A stretch of 64,000 nt of DNA from positions 62,001-126,000 of the forward strand of contig KV425601.1 of assembly GCA_001632425.1 (NCBI GenBank), read 5' to 3'. The position numbers were made by a program, and so were the translations under genes. The notes beneath the pieces were generated by a model. That model searched no databases. It was not told the DNA's origin and worked only from the letters and a program-made list of their open reading frames with translations. Positions 47,338 to 59,400 of this stretch are shown here, piece by piece (the first letter of the stretch is position 1; the number at the start of each line of letters is the position of its first letter). The stretch comes from Neolentinus lepideus HHB14362 ss-1. Taxonomy: Eukaryota > Basidiomycota > Agaricomycetes > Gloeophyllales > Gloeophyllaceae.

Positions 47338-49721
47338 TATTTCACAAGAAGCGAGCGAAGTGAGTAACGAATGTAGTCTCAAAGACGGGCAAGATATAGG
47401 ACAAGACTGTACTGCTCGTCGACGAGGAAGGAGGCAGCAAAGGTCCGAGGGTATGTAGATGGGAGAGAGTAACTGGGTTGGGAACTGGACTGGAAGAATT
47501 TTCGATCTTGGCTGCCTCGGCTTGTGGTGCGCCAGCATATGCTCTCTTTCCCGAATCACCACGGCCCGTTACCTTGGCGATCTTGCCTGAGCACCCCATA
47601 TCTACTTTGCGCTGTTCTTACCCGCCGCTGTATTGCTCGGCCGACGAGGGTGCTCACACAAGGCAATGGATTGCTTTCGTCGCCTGCTGTGGGCTTACTC
47701 GCTATGCTCTTGCTGTCTAAAGATTCACGACGATAACTCTCAGATAAGCCAGCTATAACTCCGATGGATCTGATGTATTAAAGACCCTTTCCACCAGCCA
47801 GTCTGTTACGTTGGACGATAGATCAGCGCGACTGCTACTAGGTATACCGTGGAGGAGAGCAAACCGAGGGTTATTAAGAAACGTAGAGGTCCAGCAAAAT
47901 GGGAATTATGCTGCCATGACGGAGACCAACCCTACTAAGGGTACCTTCGGGGACGCTGATTGCCCTCAGCGCCGAGAAGCGCTAGCAGGTTAGCAGTAAA
48001 GAATTGCCCATTTCTGTAGCTCGTACGGCCAAGGTGAGTTCACGTCCGCTTAATTGGTGTCGTGGGCACGAGCTCCTCATTGTATTCTAGCCCTAAAGTT
48101 GTTTTGAAGCGAGACCCTGATAGCAATAGGAATCGAACCCGACACGATAGTAGTCTAACTAGCTCTCGTCGAGGCTTTTATTCAATGCTTATGGATCATC
48201 GCAACTCAGCTGCGGATGCAGTCCGGAGTATCTGAATACGCACTTCCCCTATTTTCTTCTTTTCGGATATGTGAATACAGCAAGGCGACCACTGATAATC
48301 GGTATCGTGTAAAGCTCTAGATCTCTGACCAACGGTGTTCGTAGAAAGACACGATGTCAGGTCAATACCCCAACCTGGTGATGAAAGAGAGCAGTACATG
48401 CTGTTTCTGCGTCTGGCGCTGTTGCCCGGTCTGTATTCCACGCCTAAATAAGCTTTGTTAGGAGTTTCTTTGGCATGATCGGGATTGCGTGCGGTGAAGG
48501 CCAAGAGCTGCTGACTTACGCAGGTTACCTCGACATCGGTTATGCCCAGCTCCGGGAGTTCACTCGACAGAGCATTATTGTGAGTAGACATTTTCAGTGC
48601 TATGAGATGAACAGATTGAAGCTACGCCCGTTGTTCCGGAATAGCAGTCTCATCGTCCAGTATTGGTGGTATCCCGGGCCAGCTTCCTATACAGGAGGCG
48701 GTTCTATGGCTGGATGTGCCGGATCTTGTACGTTCGATCAGACCTTGATGGTATCTTTCTGACAGCGCTGGTACGAGCGCAACGCTGCACTGTGCGGAGT
48801 GGGAACTATCCGAAGAATCCTCAGCTAAAATTTCGCTCGCTCGCTACCTGCGCTGATCGCAGACGCCCGTGCTCTGCTACTCTGCTCCTCTTCCCAAGTC
48901 TTCAGCTACTTCAGGCTCGCATCGAATACGTGAAGATGAAGTCCCTTCCACGTTCCCGGTACTTTTATCTCCTTCTAATTGAGTATCGTCTGAACTGGAC
49001 ACTTACAAGCCCTCGATGAGCTCCAAGTGAAGAGAACGCAAACTGACGCTCGAATACTTGCTCAGGGTTCACACCTGCAAGATCTTGATGCGTATAATCA
49101 GAACATGCATCGTAATAATGAACGCCTTCGTCAACCTTCCATGCTTGCCTCCTTGCTGCTGCGAAGTCTCAGGAATGTTAACATGCACTTCCTGATTACC
49201 GAGGAATGCCCTTTTCCGGAGGCAAAACACTCCGTTGCGAAAGAGAATCATTCTCCTTAGCAGGTACCAGTGACGCGATTGCACCGACGTAAGATTCCGG
49301 GTGGCTCCTGTCCTGCGTTCGAACAAGATCTCCGTGCGAGTCCTGATGGATGCAGTCGAGAGATAACGGTGAGTTTTAGGTGTTAACGCGGCTGCACGAG
49401 GAGTTTCTATAGATTCCACCCTCAGGTTAGGGAGCCTTCTACTGTGCTACTAATACTTTGTTCACTACCGTAACACTGTCAGTAAGTCGCTTCGAGAGGG
49501 CTTACTGAATATTCTCCACTTCTTACTGGTAATTCTAGATCACCGGAACGTTTCTTTGCCAATGTAGGTGCACTGCGAGCCGGGCATCGCGCATGCTAGA
49601 ACCAATGATATTGACCGGCGCACCTCGCCGCTGATAGAAGCCAGTTACAAGAGTCAGCATATAATGGTACAATGGTATATCGCGCAAGCTCCCTGTGAGC
49701 TCGTCCACCAGCCTGGACACC
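47338..49721. other. Intergenic with a degenerate coiled-coil gene trace
   Basis: 48899-49260 on the plus strand contains exon-like pieces. After an acceptor near 48896, a stretch reads LLQARIEYVKMKSLPRS. A second piece from about 49015 reads as a Gln/Asn-rich helix (ELQVKRTQTDARILAQGS onward). The intron between them does not join the two in one frame, so this looks like a decayed coiled-coil gene. A 131-codon minus-strand frame at 48196-48591 has a possible intron but no recognised domain. The rest is unassigned. Confidence 0.4.
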
Positions 49722-50135
49722 CTATGCATAGCTTGTGGCCGGGCGAGTGGTCCTCTCCGTCGGCGTAATGATGGTGATGACCTCGACGCCTCGCACGTCC
49801 CTGCCATATTCTATCCTCCATCCGTCTGGCAGCCAATTATTGAAGCCGTGAAGCAGTGTTGGATGTCGGTGGAATAATGAACATATGCGCTGGATCACCC
49901 CTCGAGGCTCCACGCTGCGGGAGCATAAACTGACAGAAAATAGCAAGGCGAGTCACGGCACTGACCGTCCGTCCTTGAAGTCCTTCATCACATCCAAGAA
50001 CGCGTCGTACGTGCCCGGCTCCTCGTCGCATTGGGACTTCACGTCGTCAAGGTAGTTAAGGGCGGAATCTGTCGTATGCGGGTTCATAGGGCGCTTGCTC
50101 CGCTCGTTGGACATCATAGTCGGGGACATAGACAT
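49722..50135 (-). CDS. Small single-PAH-domain protein (Sin3-like)
   Basis: Two exons (50135-49966, 49914-49722) join to 120 residues. Residues about 17-74 form one paired amphipathic helix domain: ALNYLDDVKSQ, then YDAFLDVMKDFK, an intron, then VIQRICSLFHRHPTLLHGFNNWLP and WRIE. This is the four-helix PAH pattern of Sin3 corepressors, but the Sin3 histone-deacetylase-binding region and other PAH repeats are absent. Such short PAH proteins recur in mushroom genomes; a decoy or adaptor for Sin3-binding transcription factors is a reasonable inference, not proven. The true ATG is 50135, preceded by CATAAAAG at 50173-50180 as a likely TATA element. Confidence 0.85.
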
Positions 50136-51060
50136 TGTGGGAGGGTCTAGCAATAGAATACAGGCGAGGACCCTTTTATGTGATTGTACATGATAATAGA
50201 GCGTGTATTTCTCGCACAGCTACGGACAGTACTCTCGGATGCGCCGGGACGGGAAACCGGGCCTTGCATTGCTTCGTGACCGCCTTTGGACGCGGGAGTG
50301 GCGTCAATCTCGGAAACGTGGAGGCCTAGATCATCTTGCCGGGGTCCCAACTGGAGACGATGCAGGGGTGGAGATTGTGACGGTCGTACGTGTTGTTCCA
50401 TGTGATGTAGAGGTGCTCTCGATGTATAATTCTTGTGGCAGGAATGCGTTGAAACCAATCCAAAGTGGCCCAGCGTCATGCAACAACACACAGACACGCT
50501 GAATCGCCGAGAGATGATTCAGTCTACAAACGATGCGAGTTAATGAACAATGCCAAAAACGTCATGAGCCTTACTCTCCGTTCAGATAACTATTAATCAG
50601 TTGGTCAAACTCAATGTACACTTCTGGTCTGCCGCATAATTTCCTTCTAACGGCCGAAATCCATTCAGATCCAGTGGCAGGTACAGGAGCCCCCGGAAGT
50701 CGGTATTGAGAGAGTTGAGAAGGACGGGCATTCCCTTGGCGGCTCCCGCCACGGTCCGTACGTGGTGCTTGCCTAGTGTGAGAAGAGAGACGACCTCTGG
50801 ATTGGTCGCGTCCCGCATACGGGCGATGGGGGGGTTCCGAGTGTTTACTATGCATCTCTAAGTTGAGATGTTACGAGGGAGTAGTGTGGCACAAATGTGC
50901 AGTAATACGCGTCTTGCAAGTTCATGCTGCCACACGGCCTTAAAAGGTAGTCGGTATTCGCGGGCCGGTATGCTGGTAGTCACGTGTCGTGACGCCTCGC
51001 TGAGCGCTGAGCACCCGCGCAGAAGCTTGTGTTCATACCCGACGAATTCAAGTCCCTACA
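50136..51060. other. Intergenic, unassigned minus-strand frames
   Basis: Contains the PAH gene promoter and, at 50571-50855, overlapping minus-strand frames, one ending YIEFDQLINSYLNGE. The ending is PAH-like in rhythm but too short to assign. It may be the remnant of a second PAH gene. Confidence 0.4.
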
Positions 51061-52439
51061 ATGATATTTAAGAGAGCCTTTGGGTACATTGCACCTATTT
51101 TGCACGAAAACCCTCTAGTGAGTCCTCATTTGAGATAGTCTGATATTCAGTGCAAAATTGAACATACAGCACGTACAAGGAAGGGTCTCCCGCAACGGAA
51201 TGTGAAGGGAGCACCTCAGATACCAAGGAGAGGAGGTCCTATAGTTAAAAGAAGGATACCTAATGTCAAGAAGGTGGTTGCTGTTGCGAGTGGTAAAGGC
51301 GGAGTTGGTAAGAGCACCATAGCTGGTATGCACCACTTTTCACGCAATGTTTCGAAGCTTACTAACTTAAATACCTTGCAGTGAACCTTGCTTTTGCGAT
51401 TGCATTACATCCGACCAGACCTCGTGTGGGTATTCTGGACCTGGACATATTCGGTCCATCGATTCCAAAGCTCATGGGTCTTGAGAATGTCGAGGAGCCA
51501 TGGCTCACTTCGAGTGCGTTTCTCTATGATGAACTGTTCCAATCAATTGACCCGATTAACATCAGACGGTGCGATCGTCCCTCCGACGAACCACTCTCTG
51601 CCATGCATGTCCATGGGCTTTCTCCTCCCCTCCTCTCCCTCCTCTCCCTCATCGTCCAACGAAGATACTCCTGTGGTATGGCGCGGACTTATGGTCCAAA
51701 AGGCCGTGCAACAACTCTTGTTTGATGTTGACTGGCGCGGTGAAGAGGCCGGAGCGGGACTGGACCTCCTGGTGATCGACATGCCGCCTGGAACAGGTGA
51801 TGTGCCGCTGACACTAGGACAGTTGGTTGTCGTCGACGGTATGTCAGGTAAGCTGATTATTGATGTGTATAACTAACTCTGTCGCACGGGAATAGGTGCA
51901 GTAATAGTTTCTACGCCCCAGTCGTTGTCCCTTTCCGATGTTCGAAAAGGCATAGCCATGTTCCGAAAAGTGGACGTCCCGGTACGTCCGTCTGCCATGA
52001 GTAAAGCATATTCCTTGCTTTTGATTATTGCGGCCCCGGAAATTTACTCGTTACTTTCTCCCTCACCACTCATGCTTCCGCGCTCTCCACCACCTATCGC
52101 TGATTATCATTCCCCTTTACAGATAACGGGGATAGTTCTCAACCAATCCCATTACATCTGCCCCTCTTGCTCTTCGCCACACTACCTCTTTGGCCCACCC
52201 GATCGCTTTATCGAGGTCGCTGAGCAACTGGGTGTGCGTGTCCTTGGTGAGTGCTCGCGTTTCACTTTCAAGTTCTGTGGCTGACTGCACTAGGCCAACT
52301 CCCGCTCGTTCCTGAGGTCAGCATGAAGAGTGACGCAGGCGTACCGTACATGCTTGCTGGCAAAGTCGAAGGAGATGAGTGGAGAAACACAATGAACGGT
52401 GTGGCTAGTAGTGTGCTGGACGCTATCAAGTTGTCTTGA
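51061..52439 (+). CDS. IND1: Mitochondrial Fe-S P-loop ATPase Ind1 (NUBPL)
   Basis: Seven exons (51061-51117, 51151-51325, 51382-51513, 51566-51838, 51896-51981, 52123-52246, 52294-52439) total 993 nt, 330 residues. A basic N-terminus suits mitochondrial import. The Mrp/NBP35-family P-loop GKGGVGKST is at 67-75, followed by LDLDIFGPSIP, LLVIDMPPGTGDVPLT and the cluster-binding CPSC motif in YICPSCSSPH. Ind1 delivers Fe-S clusters to respiratory complex I. The first intron would be only 33 nt (51118-51150); the more usual-looking acceptor at 51169 breaks the frame. An alternative upstream first exon is therefore possible, and the N-terminus is the uncertain part. Confidence 0.9.
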
Positions 52440-53106
52440 GGTGTGAATTGTTCTTTGTCCCACTCATGCCGTCTATCTTGAGCGGAGCCACCCAGGTTGC
52501 GGGCGCAGTCTTGCAGGTGGTTTCATGCTCGAGAAAGTACATGGGTGGACACCTTGCCAACTGTGATGACAGTGTATGCTTAGTTTTGTCAATCCGCAGC
52601 TTGAGCCTCCGACGCATCTCATGTAGCTCTCTAGTCATGAGTTAGCTGAATACCAACGCCTCTACTGGTTCTCTTTCGCTTCTTGCTTAGTCCGTTGCCC
52701 TAGTCTTTCTGCCCTCATCTGTGGCATCTCCCTCGGTGTATATCTCTACTCTTCGGTCTATCCCATGTTTGGTCCCGGTCTTTTTAGGCAGTCGATTACC
52801 GACTGCTTCACGTTGACCGATCTGGGGTTTGCATGTGAGCAGTCACCTTCTGCTACATCTCGGGCACAGATCCAGCCTAAACCAAGGATGGTTTTCGTGC
52901 AGAGTCCCCACCCTGACCGCAGATAAAGCGGACTACCTCTATAGTAAGAAATGTTTCGCCCAAGCTGCCGTCGATGCCGTCCTTACTCATAGACATGACA
53001 AGTCTCTTGATCGTCAAGAACGCAATAGTCTAAATGAGTCTAGCTGCTGTTGTGGCAAACTGAGGTACTTTCAGAAGTACGAGTAAACACTTAATACTGA
53101 AGTACC
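52440..53106. other. Convergent gap, no gene recognised
   Basis: 670 bp between the IND1 and kinase-like 3' ends. Only short frames; no repeat noted. Confidence 0.45.
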
Positions 53107-54056
53107 TCACGTATAGACCCTCCGATATTTGACTATCAGCTGGTCCGCTTCTTGGATATCACCGTACTGAGGAAACACTTGCTCCATCACCTTGCGCCAG
53201 AAGCTTTTCCTGTATTGGAGCAGGAAGATTGATTTGACCAGTTCCCTTGGCAGTATGACTATCGAGTCAGTGAAGCTCCACATAGGACAGACAGGCGCCA
53301 ATCTCACCAATACTCAGGCATCCACGATGCAGTGGCCCAATCGAGAATACTTGTGATATTGAGATCCTTGTCGACCAGTATGTTCGAAGGCGTGAGATCA
53401 CCGTGAGTTAGCCGCACACCGTAATCGTTTGAGAATGCAGCATTTATCCTGTCCAGGACCGCCCCTTTCACCTCGTTCGGTGTCTGCAAATCTGAATATT
53501 CCAGGAGAGCACGATGGAAATCCTCGGGAGATGGGAAGGGTCCAAAAGAACCTCCCAAAAGCTGAATACGGTGATCATCCAGAGGAGAATCATCAAAGCG
53601 ACAGATTGACTGCCCGTAGGGTGATCGCACGTCCCTCAGCTCGTCAGTTATGACTCGGAGCTGATTAGCGGGAGCCACCTATTGTTCGTCGGTAGGCCGA
53701 GCAACGTTGATGCGATAGTCATCCAACGACATGCCCGACATGTTCTGCATGACAAAATATGCTGTATGACTGCCCGTCTTGATATAATCATAAACGAAAG
53801 GCACGGGTATGTTTGTGTTTCGGCGAATGGATTCTGTGGCTGCGTATTCAGACGGAGTCGCATTGCCTTTGATCACAAACCCAAACAGATCACGGTGCAC
53901 CGTGTTGAATTGGTTGAAGGCATTGTAGCTTTCACGGCCGTCCGTGATCAGATAGCGGTACAGCCTGCGACGCAGAACATGAGGAATCAGATGCAGAAGA
54001 AACTTCTTCAGATGCATCCATAGGCTGGCACAGATGCGGATGCGACGAAACAGCAT
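53107..54056 (-). pseudogene. Aminoglycoside phosphotransferase-like kinase with an in-frame stop
   Basis: The frame from 54056 encodes a protein-kinase-like APH fold: an N-lobe with VIKGNATPSEYAATESI and IPVPFVYDYI, and a C-lobe with the catalytic loop LTHGDLTPSNILV and the Mg-binding ITSILDWATA. In fungi such APH-family proteins are common and mostly uncharacterised small-molecule kinases. A TAG at 53679-53681 interrupts the frame between the lobes (after ARPTDEQ), and the same frame resumes immediately after it. Near 53310 the C-terminal exon can only be joined by a 32-nt intron that loses a conserved Trp. The two defects together suggest a recently inactivated gene, though a sequencing error at the TAG cannot be excluded. 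Confidence 0.75.
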
Positions 54057-55450
54057 CTATGTTGGTTCCTGTCAGTAAGCAGAGGATAAAAGATTGCAAG
54101 TGCGCCAATCTTACCTTCGAAAGTGTAGCGAGAACTCTGCTTCCGTGCCGGACGTTGATGGGCTTGGGAATAGACACGGGCTCGTACACGTTCACCACGT
54201 CGAGTTACAAAGTTAGTGTTTGTGAGAACCTCGGCGGTAAAGCGGGAAATTTAAAGTTAAGCTAACAGCTTCCTGTGCGTACTGTGCGGTCGCAGTGAGT
54301 TCCGAAGCCTAAGATTACTCTAATCCTCGTCGCCTCGCAGAGGTACGCAGTGCTATGATTAACCGAAAAGCAGCGGCCCCGAAGATGGGGCCGCCCACTT
54401 TCTTTTTTGTGATTTTGCCCGATGAATGGTTAATACATGAAGTAATATACCACGAATCAACAGAAAGGGAGGGAAGGGCGGGTAACCGCAAATACGCGTC
54501 GCTGGGAGGACAGCAACGGAATACGTCAGACATAGAAGGGACGTGGCATGAGCGTGGCTCTACACACCTGGGAGGACAGCAAGTACACGTCGGAGAGAGA
54601 AGGGTGAGACCCTTTTCTCGACGTCCTGTCCCCCAGGTATGTGCCCCTCCTATTGAGAGTGTCTCAGTCTGAGATACGCGGCGGGGCCAGCGCCGGATAC
54701 GGCGACGGCATGAGGATGCCGCGCGAGGTGGTCTGCGATCGAGGCGGCTCCTCGATTAGACTCACTTAAATCCATTTTTTAACTACGATTAATACCCAAT
54801 GAGTCCTATATCCTCATGACCAGAAATATCCGAGCTCCGACGCACCTAGTCGCTCCTCGGCTATCAGTGTACCCGAGTATCTCAGTGCATGGCACTTACC
54901 AATAAATTGAAAAAAATAGTAATTGAACAAACATGATTATATTGATGAGTAGCTATCTCCCCGTGACGTCCCCGCCAGAAACATGCAGTGGATATTATTG
55001 TGATATCTGCTTGGAACTTGATCCATGGCCAAGTAGTGGATAGAGCGTAGAGTAGGTGCGGAGGTTGCAGCCAATTAACTCTCCTTAAGATATATACTGG
55101 GCACCGGTGCATATGCAGAGAATCTGCTAGCGAAACGGCGTTCAGCACTCCACAATCCAAAGCAAGACTGTTTACAATCCGATAGAGGTGCATTGCGTCC
55201 CGAGTGTTCGAAGTAACGTGGCCGACCCAGGGCAAAGTTAGCAACGTGCCTGTAAAAGCGACATCCCTCCAAGACCTGCACAAAGATAGCCGGCATCTTA
55301 TCTCAAATTGCTCTGGAATTATGGCCACTGGCGTCGGTCGGTGTATCCTGAGCCACAAGCATAGGTCGCAATGAGGCGTCCGGCGAATGCCGACCACTGT
55401 GGCACATAACTGACATCGGGAGTAGACTTGCTAGCGACGTCTCCTCAATT
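54057..55450. other. Intergenic with a short tandem repeat
   Basis: A 15-bp string CTGGGAGGACAGCAA occurs at 54502-54516 and 54568-54582, with related sequence after each, suggesting a diverged 66-bp tandem unit; a related inverted string lies at about 54621-54636. 54360-54420 is GC-rich with a poly-T stretch. Minus-strand frames at 54882-55397 read as a possible F-box-like start but are not supported by splicing. Confidence 0.45.
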
Positions 55451-55828
55451 ATGAAGGCAATCAAGGGTCAGTAGCCCTATTCAAAGTTCATCGACATGCA
55501 ATTTGACTGCTGCTTCTTCAGGTGTTTTACTCACATGGTGCGTATATGCATATTCTGAAGAGTCTCCATTCCTCCGTTATGCAATAACGTGCCTGACGCG
55601 ATCCGCCAGCGATTCTGCGGTGAAACAAATACTACTGACGATTAATGAGAGAGAGGGAAATAGCTTCATAATCGAAGACTTGGACGATCATCACTTGGTT
55701 ATTAAGGCAGACGAAGAGTATAGAGTGCGGAAGGAGCTGGAGGCCGAGGTACGCGTTGGGGTTTCCTGATAACGCAGATTTAACCCGTTCCGCAGCTTGA
55801 GAAGAACACTTATAGCTTAGAAGCATGA
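55451..55828 (+). CDS. TFB5: TFIIH subunit Tfb5 (TTDA)
   Basis: Four exons (55451-55466, 55522-55537, 55610-55748, 55796-55828) join to exactly 67 residues, the normal size of this protein. The start MKAIKGVLLTCDSAVKQ and the middle NSFIIEDLDDHHLVI are the Tfb5 signature, and the C-terminus is helical (ELEAELEKNTYSLEA). Tfb5 is the smallest core subunit of TFIIH and stabilises Tfb2/XPB for nucleotide excision repair and transcription initiation in the nucleus. Exons 1 and 2 are only 16 nt each, so the gene is easily missed by automatic callers. No damage is visible. Confidence 0.95.
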
Positions 55829-56415
55829 GACAATCAGTACTTCACTGTGTTTCTTCAAAAGATATGAGCACAGTCTCCCATCCCGGACTTAGCGCTTGTC
55901 CGCGAAAGACCGTGCTTATGCCTGGACATGAAAGATCATGCTTCGAGAAGCTCGTACTTTCTGCGCACTACAAGTATCACAACGCGGATCGTAATCCTCC
56001 AGCCGGGAGCCTCCAACGAAGTATAATCTTCCCTTCTGTTCAAGTCGATGCTATTGCCATGGATTTCCGGTTTCAGTTGACCATTCTCAATGACGTTCCG
56101 GAGGGCTGGGGGTTTAGAATTGAAAATGCGTACTTTACGGTACGATGCAGCGTTATGTTCGCAGGTACCCGCCTGCATTTGAGGGATATCTCTGAAGTGG
56201 ACGGGACTTTTCACATCAGGTGACGAAACGTCACCGTTAACGCGGTACAACAAATAAACATTACACACTATATGCGTACAGATCACAAGATAGAAGATGC
56301 GCGAAAAAAATCAAAGCCAGATTAGCTAAATATACAACACGACGACGAAAAAGCCTTAGTCCGACAAAAAGAAATCATCTAGTCCATGGCCTTCTATAAC
56401 ACACTAAATTCAGCA
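55829..56415. other. Convergent gap with an unassigned frame
   Basis: A plus-strand frame to 56223 overlaps the end of TFB5 and continues for 132 codons. Part of it (AMDFRFQLTILNDVPEGW and on) reads protein-like but has no known domain. 56280-56400 is AT-rich 3' flank of the transporter gene. Confidence 0.4.
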
Positions 56416-59400
56416 TTACCACTCATCTGGTCTGGCAAGTCGATGTTAGACGGGTAAGGGCTTCGAACAAAGATACACGCACCCAAATTTCAATCCTTCG
56501 GGTAGACTCCTCAGTGCTGTCGCATTATAATCCGCCGTACGCAGGAAAACCGTGTTCCCCCACCAAGCCTGGATAGTGTCCTTCCCTATGGTCCCATTTT
56601 TGGGATATTGTAATCTGCAGATGAAGGTCAGTCACGAGAAATCATCCACAGAGAAAGCAGACGCGACCGGAGCACTCACGTGAAGAATATTAATATGGTG
56701 GAGATGGCGGTTCCGGCATCTAGGGCAGCGGATAAGACATCTGATATCGAATTTGTCAATCTGGGTCCTGTGGTCATTTATACGACGTACAATTGTATTT
56801 GGCCCAGAATGCGAAGCATCTTCGTCGTATGACATATTGGAAGATGAATCCAACCACGGTCCATGGAACATAGTTAGCTGCAGTTGCTGGCGGCATCATG
56901 CCCACGCCGGCGAAGATCAGTCTAAACAGCCCAAGTCATTGTAAAATTGTGCTACGAATGGCGCGATACGATTCTTACGGGAAGCTGAAAATAATGAACG
57001 TCAGACGGCAAAGGAAGATTAATGAGTAGAGTACACACTTGACATAGTTCAAGAAGGTGTCCGGGTGACGCTTGGTTACCCACCATACGATAACTGGGCA
57101 GCACGCTCCAATGAGGAAGAAAAAACTGAGGCCTGACGAATCGGTCAGAAACAGGAGGTGAAGACTATGCGACTCGTGCCATCATCCGCTCACCGCTGGA
57201 AATATGGTGATTTAGGAACGCTTCTTCGGAGACTAACACAGGTACTTACTAATACACCTGTCCTTTAGCAAACTCCAACGCAGGACCAATAACACCCCAC
57301 TACATATTCGTGAATATACCTGCTTCAAATAACCTCTCGGTTCACGTACCACTACGGACGCTGTCGCAAATACTTCCGTACCAGGACATATGAATCTTGA
57401 ATGTCTTATGAGAGCACGGTGGACTCGATCAGCGGGGCTACTCACTTGTCCTTGTTATGTTGCCAGCACATATCTCTAATCAAGGAATGAGGGTTCACGT
57501 TCAAAGTAGAAATGTAACACGCACGGGATATTGGCAAACATCCTGCAAGTGGTTCAGCTCAAGTAACTGGAGATTATCCTGCAAGGGACTTACCAGGTTT
57601 GCACCCCTAATTGTACAGTGCCAGCAATGATAGTGGATACCACCTGCGCAAGAAGCTCAGCCACGAATCCGAGGCGAAAAAGAGATGAGTACAGACCTGT
57701 CCCCAGAACATGGGGCGAGGAGGAACCTTCATATAGTGTCCGAGCTTGAAATCAGCCGTGAAGGTCATAGCTAGAATGAACCTTGTTAGAGACATTGAGC
57801 AAGTCGACGTCCACACTGCACAAACCTTGCGACATAGTGATGTAGCCCCATGTCTATATTGACATGATGAATTCCATGATTTAATCAGATACCTCAAAAG
57901 CCGAATACCTTGAACCTATTAATAGTCAGCGTCTTTACCCTAGATGTCCGAGAAGCACTTACATCATCATGGCGACGGGATGGCCGGGAAGCATGAACCC
58001 AGCAAGTAGTTCGGAGATAACGCTTTCGTGGTAAAAAGATCAGAATAGCACACAGGGACAATTAACCGAAGACACTCACTTGAGACCAACTTGCCGGTTG
58101 GTAATGGCTTGGATCATACCTAAAACCAAGTCAGGCGCGGTATTCCTATGCTACTCTGAAGCCTGAAGGACATACCAACGGGAACGACGTAGACGATGGC
58201 TGTCGAGAATAACCACTCATCAGATAAGGAAAGTTTATCCACGAATCGGAGAACATCACCTAGTATGAGAGAAAGCACAAGGGCCCATATGGTCATACCG
58301 GTCGGCCAAAGTTCGATACAGAGACATGCGAAAGCGAAGGTCACGACTAACGGCAGCGTCAGCATATGGCCAGGATAAAATCACGTGACTGTTCTCACCG
58401 AAAATAGTGGCATACCACCACCCGGGCACTGTAAACCATGCGTATCAGACGACCAGCGATCAAGGCTCTCGATAGCCAACGCACCTTCAGGATACCAGGC
58501 CATTAGCCTGGCATGGATGTCGGGTTGCTCTCGCAACGAACGCTTCAGCTGAACTTTGATAGGCTTCCAGAAATATATCAGTGCATGGGTGATAGTTGCA
58601 GTAATGGATGCAAAAGATAGCCCATAAGATACGGCGAACGTCGCCCTATAATCGTTTAAGAAAATAGGGGCTAAGGATATGCATCAAGAACCTACGATAG
58701 GTAGAGGGGACTGTATGCCTTGTATGCTTCCAGGTCAAACGTGCCATCCTTTTTTATTATTCGACTCGTGTTGTAAGGGGCGCCCCTATTATCGAAAGCC
58801 CCGCGAGATGACATTCTACGCACACGTCGTTAGCGAGAGAAAGGGAATTGCCCAAATGACCTACGGTAGGTACTGGGAATCCCAGGCATTGACGTACTGG
58901 GATACCATAGCCTTAGCTAGATCCCCAGTGTGTTCATAGTTGACACGTACGTAAAGAATTGGGGTCAACATCCCTAGTGACTCTTTCAGTACAAGAAAAT
59001 ATAACACACCGCGTGTTACGTACAATAAAAGAATACAAAACCAACAGCGACATTGGCTTCAGCCCACCCTGCAGCCACTTCAATACGAGATCTGATGGAG
59101 GACAATAGTATACCTACAAGGCGTCGCTAAACTTTGAGGAGATTAGAAAAAGTGATAACATGAATGAGTGCGCCAGACATACGGGCTACCGATGTACGCA
59201 ATCTGACTCCAGTCAAACGATATCAAGGAAAATCCTAATCCACTATAATATCTTGAGATACAGGGTAAGCTTTAGAACGAGCCATGAGACCAATCCCACA
59301 TACCCAAAGAGTTGGTTGACTTTCTACAACCGACGTTACATCATTCTGGGATAGGCGATACCGTGACCTTAGAGCAAATCACTTACCACGTTTCTCGGCG

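Noticed and set aside
48100..48180. tRNA-like B box (GGTTCGATTC) on the minus strand
   Set aside because: The bases flanking the T loop cannot form a T stem, and no acceptor stem or A box is found at the right distance.
55825..56223. 132-codon plus-strand frame after TFB5
   Set aside because: It overlaps the TFB5 stop by four bases, lacks a recognised domain and has no intron or promoter support; kept only as part of the gap description.
58660..58800. Suspected insertion in the transporter gene
   Set aside because: It splices cleanly into the conserved loop before the TFAVSYGLSF helix, so it is ordinary exon and intron sequence.
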